From NCBI GenBank assembly GCA_028819945.1, contig JAPPKQ010000385.1, forward strand, positions 1 to 5,496: a stretch of 5,496 bases of DNA. The letters are read 5' to 3'. The position numbers were made by a program, and so were the translations under genes. Position 1 is the stretch's first letter; each line of letters starts with the position of its first letter. This DNA comes from a bacterium (lineage in GTDB: Bacteria > Actinomycetota > Acidimicrobiia > Acidimicrobiales > CATQHL01). Below the pieces are notes generated by a model, which was not told the origin of the DNA, did no database searches, and saw only the letters and a program-made list of their open reading frames with translations. Positions 1 through 4,494 of the stretch are shown here, one piece after another.

Positions 1-275
1 ACGTTGGCTCGCAACTCATAGGTCCGGGACAGCAGTGGGACCATGGAATGCCTTACGAGGGCCAGGTTGGCGAGAGCCTCGACTGCGTCGGCGAAGCGCT
101 CGACGGTGAGATCACCGGCCAGCCAGCGCTTCCGGAGCACCGAGACGACCTCGATATCTGCCAGGAAGGGAACGGCGGCGTCGCGGGCGCGGCGCAGTTC
201 GCGCCGGGCGTCGCGGCCGTCGCTGCCGTCGTCACCGACCGCATTGGCCAGCACGGAGGCGTCGACGACGATCAA
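1..275 (-). CDS. vapC: VapC-type PIN-domain ribonuclease toxin (C-terminus beyond window)
   Basis: This is the toxin of a type II toxin-antitoxin pair, expected to be a Mg2+-dependent endoribonuclease that cleaves RNA (tRNA, rRNA or mRNA in known VapCs) when freed from its antitoxin. The visible 91 residues start MIVVDASVLANAVG, the classic first PIN strand with acidic D5. A second acidic position, E42, sits in the segment DIEVVSVLRK. The third and fourth acidic residues expected near position 90-115 lie past the window edge, so integrity cannot be judged. I chose the TTG start at 275-273 because it overlaps the antitoxin stop as TTGA and keeps D5; the next in-frame start, GTG at codon 8, would lose that catalytic residue. 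There is no well-spaced Shine-Dalgarno sequence, so translation is probably coupled to the antitoxin gene. The PIN assignment is firm; the RNA target is unknown. Confidence 0.87.
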   Translation of the reverse strand, partial: MIVVDASVLANAVGDDGSDGRDARRELRRARDAAVPFLADIEVVSVLRKRWLAGDLTVERFADAVEALANLALVRHSMVPLLSRTYELRAN

Positions 276-502
276 CGCCGCTGCCGGTCCTCGGCCAAGT
301 CCGCGACCGCCTGCCTCGCGCCCACACGGCCTCCCGAGCGGGTTTCCACCCAATCGAGGACGTCATCGATCGTGGGGTGCTCCACGAGCCGCTTCAACTC
401 GCCGACGAGGTACTGCTGGAGCGACTTGCCCTCGCGCTCGGCCCTGCGACGCAACTCGGCATGCGTCTCCTCCGGCAGGTCCCGGATCAGTACGTTCACC
501 AT
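272..502 (-). CDS. vapB: VapB/FitA-like ribbon-helix-helix antitoxin
   Basis: This 76-residue protein should neutralise the adjacent PIN toxin and repress its own promoter. The N-terminus (residues 2-9, VNVLIRDL) fits the DNA-binding beta strand of a ribbon-helix-helix fold. It is followed by a basic helix (about 11-25, EETHAELRRRAEREG) and a second helix (27-42, SLQQYLVGELKRLVEH), as in FitA-type antitoxins. Residues 44-76 (TIDDVLDWVETRSGG and after) form the probable toxin-binding tail. Length is normal for the family. The ATG at 502-500 is chosen because it puts the beta strand at the extreme N-terminus. The upstream DNA carries two near-identical TGATAGCAT/TGAAAGCAT boxes, a probable promoter-operator. 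The stop codon overlaps the toxin start (TTGA), giving the usual antitoxin-first operon. Confidence 0.88.
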   Translation of the reverse strand: MVNVLIRDLPEETHAELRRRAEREGKSLQQYLVGELKRLVEHPTIDDVLDWVETRSGGRVGARQAVADLAEDRQRR

Positions 503-539
503 GCTTTCATTATGCTATCAAATGCGCGGTACCCGCAAC
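501..539 (-). promoter_or_regulatory. Probable vapBC promoter-operator with paired TGAWAGCAT boxes
   Basis: Read on the minus strand, two 9-bp boxes differing at one base, TGATAGCAT (520-512) and TGAAAGCAT (509-501), lie head to tail with an 11-bp period; the second overlaps the vapB start codon. An 11-bp direct repeat puts both boxes on one face of the helix, which suits tandem RHH dimers. The first box contains TAGCAT (517-512), a TANNNT -10 element, with a weak -35 candidate TTGCGG (539-534) at 16 bp. The start site would then fall within a few bases of the ATG, giving a near-leaderless mRNA, which agrees with the lack of a Shine-Dalgarno sequence. The repeats are seen; the function is inferred. 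Confidence 0.5.
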
Positions 540-574
540 TGCCCACCCAGGATCTGCTCACCGACGCGCCGTAG

Positions 575-596
575 TACCAAGTGCACCTGCTTGGTA
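575..596. repeat. Perfect 7-bp inverted repeat (TACCAAG / CTTGGTA)
   Basis: TACCAAG at 575-581 and its reverse complement CTTGGTA at 590-596 flank an 8-base spacer. It lies about 73 bp upstream of the vapB start, in the lower-GC intergenic DNA. There is no T-run on either side, so an intrinsic terminator is unlikely. A regulator-binding site or an RNA hairpin is possible, and chance cannot be excluded for a 7-bp arm. Confidence 0.5.
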
Positions 597-718
597 GCCG
601 CGGGTTGGCTTGAACCGCGCTATCGACGATGTAGACAAATCTGCGGAGTCGTACATGCAGCGACACGCGGTACCGATTTCGATTGTTCGCAGTCCCAATC
701 GTTCCCGTTTCCCGACGG

Positions 719-781
719 CTACTTGACTTCATGCTCGATGCCGAGTTGTCGCAGGCCTTCCTTGACGACGAGGAGGAGCAT
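719..781 (-). pseudogene. Possible 3' remnant of a decayed gene (20 codons)
   Basis: On the minus strand, ATG at 781-779 opens a short frame ending at TAG (721-719). It reads MLLLVVKEGLRQLGIEHEVK. Unlike the rest of the intergenic region, this looks like real protein: an alternating hydrophobic strand, an amphipathic helix and a charged tail, with mostly G/C third positions. It may be the end of a gene whose upstream part was lost, with the 17-bp tandem repeat abutting the break. The frame stays open upstream through the repeat into the end of the MBL gene in another frame, but there it encodes proline-rich low-complexity sequence. It could also be a short peptide gene or chance. I do not recognise the family. 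Confidence 0.25.
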
Positions 782-783
782 CG

Positions 784-834
784 GGGGGTGTCGGGTTGAC
801 GGGGGTGTCGGGTTGACGGGGGCGTCGGATTGAC
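784..834. repeat. Three tandem copies of a 17-bp unit
   Basis: The unit GGGGGTGTCGGGTTGAC occurs at 784-800 and again, identical, at 801-817. A third copy with two substitutions (GGGGGCGTCGGATTGAC) follows at 818-834, and a partial fourth start (GGGG) comes after it. The array lies 43 bp past the MBL stop codon, between two minus-strand transcription units. Perfect identity of the first two copies suggests recent slippage or duplication. The array has no spacers and no dyad symmetry, so it is a small minisatellite and not a CRISPR array. Confidence 0.9.
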
Positions 835-840
835 GGGGAA

Positions 841-870
841 CGCTCGCCGCGGCCGGCGCAGCTCCGAGCG
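841..870 (-). terminator. Weak candidate hairpin after the MBL gene
   Basis: CGCTCG at 841-846 can pair with CGAGCG at 865-870 across an 18-base GC-rich loop that can fold further. It begins 6 bp past the MBL stop on the minus strand. Only TT and C residues follow the stem, so it is not a classical U-tract terminator. It is listed because a terminator is expected between this operon and vapBC. Confidence 0.25.
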
Positions 871-876
871 GGTCGG

Positions 877-1734
877 TCACACGGTGGCGGTGTAGAGATC
901 CGAGGCCACGACGACGTCGCCCCCGAAGCCGCCCGAGCGCACGTCCGCGGCCAGCGCGGCCGCGTCGTCGTCGCCTCGCGGCGCCGGCATGAGGTGCGTG
1001 AGCACGACTCGCCGCACACCGGCTCGCGCCGCCAATGCGCCCACCGTCGGCGCCTCCGCGTGGTAGCCGGCGAGCCGCTCGACGCGGCGCGGCGAGAGAC
1101 CCGCTTCGAGGAGGCGCCGGCTGCTCAGCACCTCGTGCACCAGGATGTCGGCTCCGGCGGCCAGATTCTCGACGGCGTTGCAGGCCCGCGTGTCACCCGA
1201 GACGACCACGACACCGTCGGGGGTGGTGAACCGGTAGGCGACCGCCGGGTGGATCTCGCCGTGGTCCACCAGCACCGACTCCACGAGCACCTCGCCGACG
1301 GTGGTCACCGCCGCCGGTGACGGACTTGGTTCGAAGGGCCGGACGGCGGGCTCGGGCCGGTCCGGGAAGCCGGCGAGGGCGACGCGCGCCGCGATGTCGG
1401 GCTCCAGGTTGTCCAGCAGCGACTCGAGATAGCCGACGGCGGGACCGTCGGGGCAGTGGATCGGCAGGGCCTCACACCGCTGCACCCCGTTGCGGATCCA
1501 GCGGGTGAGCACCAGCTCGGGAATCCCCATCAGGTGGTCGCTGTGGTGATGGGTGATGACCAGCGCGCCCAGCCGCGTGATGTCGACGCCGGCCTCGGTG
1601 AGGCGGAACAGCGTCGCCGGCCCGGCGTCCACCTGCACGAGCGTGCCGTCGTGGCGCACCAGGGCGCCGGCCCCGGCGCGGCCCGGCGAGGGCATCGGTA
1701 TCCCGCTGCCGGTGATGGTGATCGTCGTCGTCAC
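877..1734 (-). CDS. RNase Z-like metallo-beta-lactamase-fold hydrolase
   Basis: This 285-residue protein has the metallo-beta-lactamase fold with a complete metal site of the RNase Z/arylsulfatase-like type. The N-terminal strand ITITGSGIPMPSPGRAG (residues 5-21) matches the usual GTGSP-type start. The HxHxDH motif is in THHHSDH (H62, H64, D66, H67). Further ligands are probably H158 (VDHGEIHP), D181 (SGDTR) and H247 (LTHLMP). YHAE (H225) stands where RNase Z enzymes have their HST-like motif. Length suits the shorter actinobacterial RNase Z-like proteins. The GTG at 1734-1732 lies one base after the mazF stop, so it is the third gene of the toxin-antitoxin operon and probably translationally coupled. 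Family membership is sure; whether it acts on tRNA 3' ends, other RNA, or small phosphate/sulfate esters or lactones cannot be told from sequence. Confidence 0.87.
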   Translation of the reverse strand: MTTTITITGSGIPMPSPGRAGAGALVRHDGTLVQVDAGPATLFRLTEAGVDITRLGALVITHHHSDHLMGIPELVLTRWIRNGVQRCEALPIHCPDGPAVGYLESLLDNLEPDIAARVALAGFPDRPEPAVRPFEPSPSPAAVTTVGEVLVESVLVDHGEIHPAVAYRFTTPDGVVVVSGDTRACNAVENLAAGADILVHEVLSSRRLLEAGLSPRRVERLAGYHAEAPTVGALAARAGVRRVVLTHLMPAPRGDDDAAALAADVRSGGFGGDVVVASDLYTATV

Positions 1735-1735
1735 G

Positions 1736-2044
1736 TCAGCAGCCCAGCGCGTGGATCACGGCGCGACAGACGTGGCGCATCGCCGGCTCCTGCAGTTCGC
1801 CGGCTCGCCGGGTGAGCGACGAGCGCCGCACGGTGTGCAGACCGTCGCAGTTCACGACGGAATCCTCGGCGAGGCCTGCTTCGATCGCATCGATGGGTAC
1901 TTCGACGGCCAGCCCGCGGATCATGGCGGTGATCTCGGCGACGGTCACCAGCTCGCGCACGTCGATCACCTCCGACCGGGTGAGGACCAGGACCGGCCGG
2001 CGCTTGCCCCCGACGTCGGCCCACCACACCTCGCCGCGGATCAC
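1736..2044 (-). CDS. mazF: MazF/PemK-like mRNA interferase toxin
   Basis: This 102-residue protein is a MazF-family endoribonuclease, expected to cut single-stranded mRNA at short specific sites and stop growth when not bound by its antitoxin. It begins MIRGEVWWADVGGKRRPVLV, the family signature. R16 (of KRRPVLVL) and T39 (of AEITAMIRG) fall where the catalytic Arg and Thr of Bacillus MazF lie. The later segments GLAEDSVVNCDGLHTV (57-72) and the C-terminal helix (about 83-100) are also typical. Length is normal for the family. I chose the GTG start at 2044-2042 because it overlaps the antitoxin stop (GTGA) and yields the family N-terminus; reading further upstream enters the antitoxin gene out of frame. 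The RNA cleavage site is unknown. Confidence 0.9.
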   Translation of the reverse strand: MIRGEVWWADVGGKRRPVLVLTRSEVIDVRELVTVAEITAMIRGLAVEVPIDAIEAGLAEDSVVNCDGLHTVRRSSLTRRAGELQEPAMRHVCRAVIHALGC

Positions 2045-2250
2045 CGCGCGCCCCAGGCCTCGGCATCGTCCCAGAAGTCGTCGGGCTGTTCGGGGAAGCG
2101 TTGGTATGCGGCACGGTCGGCCAAGGCCGTGGCGTGCCGCACAGCCTCCTCGACCCCGTCGCGAGCCGCCTTGGAGATGTTGATGCCGAGCCGGCGCGCC
2201 CGGCGGGCCAGATCGTCGTCCAGCGTGAACGTGGTGCGGGTGGTCGCCAT
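2041..2250 (-). CDS. CcdA/MazE-like RHH antitoxin of the MazF module
   Basis: This 69-residue protein is the probable antitoxin and autorepressor for the MazF-like toxin that follows it. Residues 2-13 (ATTRTTFTLDDD) form the expected RHH DNA-binding strand. Two helices follow: LARRARRLG and, after the turn residues INIS, KAARDGVEEAVRHATALADRA. This INISKAARDGVEEA pattern recalls CcdA-family antitoxins. The tail (52-67, FPEQPDDFWDDAEAWG) is acidic and aromatic, as expected for a segment that blocks the RNA-binding groove of MazF. The ATG at 2250-2248 lies 6 bp after a TAGCAT -10-like box and has no Shine-Dalgarno sequence, so its mRNA is probably leaderless. Its stop overlaps mazF. It shows no clear likeness to the VapB/FitA-like antitoxin at 272-502 beyond the general fold. 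Confidence 0.85.
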   Translation of the reverse strand: MATTRTTFTLDDDLARRARRLGINISKAARDGVEEAVRHATALADRAAYQRFPEQPDDFWDDAEAWGAR

Positions 2251-2289
2251 ACCAAAATGCTATCACTTCTGATATCATCCCCGTGCGTC
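2251..2289. promoter_or_regulatory. Divergent promoter/operator between antitoxin-mazF and the hydratase
   Basis: On the minus strand TGATATCA (2277-2270, itself a perfect palindrome) and TGATAGCA (2265-2258) form a direct repeat with a 12-bp period. TAGCAT (2262-2257) is a -10-like element 6 bp before the antitoxin ATG, placing the transcript start at or next to the start codon. On the plus strand TGATATCAT (2270-2278) contains TATCAT, a -10-like element about 33 bp ahead of the hydratase start codon. No convincing -35 was found for either direction. The repeats and spacing are seen; promoter activity and shared repression are inferred. Confidence 0.45.
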
Positions 2290-2297
2290 AGCGAGTC

Positions 2298-2303
2298 AGG
2301 AGG
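2298..2303 (+). promoter_or_regulatory. Strong Shine-Dalgarno AGGAGG for the hydratase
   Basis: AGGAGG ends 7 bases before the TTG at 2311-2313, the ideal spacing. It decides the start codon: the open frame continues well upstream across the divergent promoter and the start of the antitoxin gene, which cannot be coding for this enzyme. It is the only strong ribosome binding site visible in the window. Confidence 0.85.
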
Positions 2304-2310
2304 GGCAGAA

Positions 2311-3108
2311 TTGGACCGGTCATCGATCGCCGAAGCGGCGCGGCGGCTTCGTGTGGCGGCTGCGACCGGCAAGCAGTGCGCGCCCGTGCGTCACCTGCTG
2401 GGCAGCGACACCGACATCGAGGCCGCCTATGCCGTGCAGCAGGCGAACGTGGCTCTGGCCGTCGCCGGCGGGCGCCGTGCAAGTGGCCACAAGATCGGCC
2501 TCACCTCGCCGGCTGTGCAGGAGCAACTCGGGTTCGGTCAGCCCGTGAGCGGCGTTCTCTTCGCCGACACCTGCGTCCCGGACGGCCTCGACATCCCCGC
2601 CGGCCGGCTGGTGCAGCCCCGGGCCGAGGGCGAGATCGCCGTGGTGCTCGAAGGCGATCTCGACAAGGGGACCCACACCGTCGTCGACATCATCGGTGCC
2701 GTCGCCTACGTCCTGCCGGCCCTGGAGATCGTCGACAGCCGGAGCGCCCACTGGGACATCACCATCGTGGACATGGTGGCCGACAATGCCTGCAGCGGTC
2801 TCTATGTCCTGGGCAGCCGGCCGGTTCCGCTCAGCGCCCTCGACCTGCGGGACGTCGACATGCGGATCACCCTTAACGGCACCACGGCGTCCATCGGCAG
2901 GGGCTCGGCCTGCCTCGGCAATCCTCTGAACGCGCTGGTGTGGCTGGCGGACGCCCTGTGCGAGCGGGGGACGCCGCTGGGGGCCGGTGACTGCATCATG
3001 ACCGGCTCGCTCGGATCGATGGTCCCCCTCAGTCCGGGCGACGAGATCCGCGCCGTGTTGAATCCGATCGGGACGGTCAGCACGAGGCTGGGGGCAGCCG
3101 GAGGCTGA
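2311..3108 (+). CDS. mhpD: 2-keto-4-pentenoate hydratase (MhpD-type, FAH superfamily)
   Basis: The predicted enzyme adds water to 2-hydroxypenta-2,4-dienoate (or a close homologue) to give 4-hydroxy-2-oxopentanoate, a late step in meta-cleavage breakdown of aromatic compounds in the cytoplasm. From the TTG start it has 265 residues, close to the roughly 265-270 usual for MhpD/HpaH/XylJ. Metal-binding acids E106 and E108 (PRAEGEIAVV) and E139 (ALEIVDSR) fall at the positions known in E. coli MhpD, and K61 (GHKIGLTS) matches its active-site lysine. The C-terminal TGSLGSMVPLSPGDEI segment is typical of the FAH fold. No aldolase (MhpE) or dehydrogenase (MhpF) gene lies nearby, so the pathway is not shown; related decarboxylases (DmpH-like) and HpaH-type hydratases share the fold. 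It is transcribed divergently from the antitoxin-mazF operon, 60 bp away. Confidence 0.86.
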   Translation: MDRSSIAEAARRLRVAAATGKQCAPVRHLLGSDTDIEAAYAVQQANVALAVAGGRRASGHKIGLTSPAVQEQLGFGQPVSGVLFADTCVPDGLDIPAGRLVQPRAEGEIAVVLEGDLDKGTHTVVDIIGAVAYVLPALEIVDSRSAHWDITIVDMVADNACSGLYVLGSRPVPLSALDLRDVDMRITLNGTTASIGRGSACLGNPLNALVWLADALCERGTPLGAGDCIMTGSLGSMVPLSPGDEIRAVLNPIGTVSTRLGAAGG

Positions 3109-3140
3109 GCGGCCGGCGATCGGCGGCTCGGCCCGCCGCT
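3108..3140. terminator. Possible bidirectional terminator between convergent genes
   Basis: The 30-bp gap between the hydratase stop and the kinase stop is almost filled by dyad symmetry. AGCGGC (3108-3113) can pair with GCCGCT (3135-3140), or alternatively CGGCGG (3121-3126) with CCGCCG (3133-3138). Neither has a T-run, which is common for terminators of high-GC actinobacteria. Its position between converging genes supports the call, but GC-rich DNA forms such stems easily. Confidence 0.35.
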
Positions 3141-4494
3141 ACTCCCCGTCGAGCAGGGTCACGAACCGCCGGTAGCGCGCCTCGACCGGCCCGATCCAGC
3201 GCTCGGCGGGCTCGACGATGCGTGCCGTGGTCGCCCAGCGCGCTCCGTCGGCGAGATCGGTCTCGAGGCCGGCCACGAGCCGGGCGGCGAATGCGGCGCC
3301 CAGGGCGGCGCTCTCGGGGACGGCCCCGACGTGGACCGCAAGGCCGGTGCAGTCCGCCAAGGCCTGCATCCACGCCCCGACGGCGGTGCCGCCGCCGGTC
3401 GCCACGATGCGCCGGGGCGTGATCCCGGCGACGTGGATGTGGCGACGAACGACGAACCCTGCGGTCTCCAGGGCCGCCCGGTGGAGATGTTCCCGGCGGT
3501 GGGTGGCCTCGAGGCCCAGCAGCGACGCGGTCGGAGCGCGTCCGGCGACAGGCGTGCGCTCGGGGTGGATCGACGGGAGCCACAGGGGCAGGTCGCCGGG
3601 ATCCAACGCCGCCAGCGCGGCGTCGAGGTCCTCGCCCGCCGGCGGATCGCCGAGCATGGCGCGCACGCGGTCCCAGAACAGCCCGCCGGCGTTGCTCGGG
3701 CCGCCGACCAGGCAGCGGTCGGGCACCACGTGGGGGATGGTCCAGAGTCCGTCGACCTCCCGCCAGCCGTCGCTCACGATCCAGCAGAGAAGTGTGCTGC
3801 CGAGCGTGACGATGACGTCGCCCACGTCGGTGGCGTCGGCGACGGTGAGTTCGGCGAGGCCGTCCACGGTGCCGGCGCCGAGCGGGACGCCGTCTATGTC
3901 ACCCGCCGGCTCCCACCCGGCCACGAGCCGCGGCAGCTGCCCGGTCCGCACGCCGATCTCGCTGCACAGCGCCTCGTCCCAGCCCGTGCCTGCGAGCAGC
4001 GGCAGCGCAGCCATGGCCGTGGCCGTGTCGAGGGCCGCCACCCCGGCGAGGGCATGGTTGGCGACGGTCTGCGCCGGCCAGAACCCCGCTGCTGAGGGAT
4101 GGAGCCCGGCCAGGTGGCGCAGGAAGCCGACCCACTCCTCGTTGCCCACCGGCGGGAGCCCGGCGATCGCCCGGCCTCGGGCGTCGCCGTACAGCAGGCC
4201 GGGTCCGAAGGGGACGCTGCGGCCGTCCACCGCCGTGAGCGACGGCACCATGGCAGCCACGCAGGCGGCTTTGGGATCGCCGGGGTCCTGCACATCCCGC
4301 CACGCCTGCTGCGGGCCGCGATACCAGGCGGCGGCGGCGTCGACTTCGAGCATTCCCGGCCCCGGGACGCGCAACTCGTGGGGCCGGCGGGTGCGGGCAA
4401 TGATCGTTCCGGTCTCGTCGACGGCCACGGCCTTGGTGGCCGTGGTGCCGACGTCGATTCCGATCGTGACGGGCGGTCGGCCCTTGGCCGTCAC
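3139..4494 (-). CDS. FGGY-family carbohydrate kinase (substrate unknown)
   Basis: The 451-residue protein belongs to the FGGY sugar kinases (xylulokinase, gluconokinase, glycerol kinase), which phosphorylate a sugar or polyol with ATP in the cytoplasm. The N-terminal phosphate-binding loop is IGIDVGTTATKAV (11-23, with D14 and T17/T18). The probable catalytic base is D211 in GAGTVDGLAE. LGST (231-234) follows, then the adenosine-side ATGGGTAVGAWMQ (365-377) and the C-terminal PESAALGAAFAA (393-404). The sugar-side motif, usually WxDxR, reads YGDARG (102-107). It is shorter than the usual 480-500 residues. The GTG at 4494-4492 overlaps the lhr stop (GTGA), so the two genes are probably cotranscribed and coupled. 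The frame stays open upstream inside lhr, but that part is arginine-rich shadow sequence. The substrate cannot be assigned; xylulokinase is the nearest generic label. Confidence 0.85.
   Translation of the reverse strand: MTAKGRPPVTIGIDVGTTATKAVAVDETGTIIARTRRPHELRVPGPGMLEVDAAAAWYRGPQQAWRDVQDPGDPKAACVAAMVPSLTAVDGRSVPFGPGLLYGDARGRAIAGLPPVGNEEWVGFLRHLAGLHPSAAGFWPAQTVANHALAGVAALDTATAMAALPLLAGTGWDEALCSEIGVRTGQLPRLVAGWEPAGDIDGVPLGAGTVDGLAELTVADATDVGDVIVTLGSTLLCWIVSDGWREVDGLWTIPHVVPDRCLVGGPSNAGGLFWDRVRAMLGDPPAGEDLDAALAALDPGDLPLWLPSIHPERTPVAGRAPTASLLGLEATHRREHLHRAALETAGFVVRRHIHVAGITPRRIVATGGGTAVGAWMQALADCTGLAVHVGAVPESAALGAAFAARLVAGLETDLADGARWATTARIVEPAERWIGPVEARYRRFVTLLDGE

Larger units (their letters stand above)
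503..876. other. Non-coding region between vapBC and the MBL gene
   Basis: I see no convincing intact gene in these 374 bp. The central part (601-720) is about 57% GC by hand count, clearly below the surrounding genes. The stretch holds the vapB promoter, a 7-bp inverted repeat (575-596), a 6-bp inverted repeat CGATTG/CAATCG (680-685 and 696-701, 10-nt loop), a possible gene remnant (719-781), a three-copy 17-bp tandem repeat (784-834) and a possible hairpin after the MBL gene (841-870). The open frames crossing it are low-complexity, basic or serine-rich, and look spurious. Confidence 0.6.

Noticed and set aside
607..616. GGCTTGAACC resembles the reverse complement of a tRNA T-loop (possible tRNA or att site)
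   Set aside because: The flanking bases do not form the 5-bp T stem, and no acceptor stem, anticodon arm or D arm was found at the right distances.
496..732. Minus-strand 78-codon frame upstream of vapB
   Set aside because: Its composition is not protein-like, it has no ribosome binding site, and it overlaps the vapB promoter and start in another frame.
48..833. Long plus-strand open frame of 261 codons across vapBC and the intergenic region
   Set aside because: It is antisense to a clear RHH antitoxin and PIN toxin, has serine/arginine-rich composition, runs through the tandem repeat and matches no domain; long chance frames are expected at this GC content.
784..834. Possible CRISPR array
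   Set aside because: The 17-bp units abut directly with no spacers, and no cas genes are present.
2101..2310. Upstream extension of the hydratase frame
   Set aside because: It crosses the antitoxin gene in antisense and the divergent promoter; the strong AGGAGG 7 bases before the TTG at 2311 and the MhpD-like length and residue numbering fix the start there.
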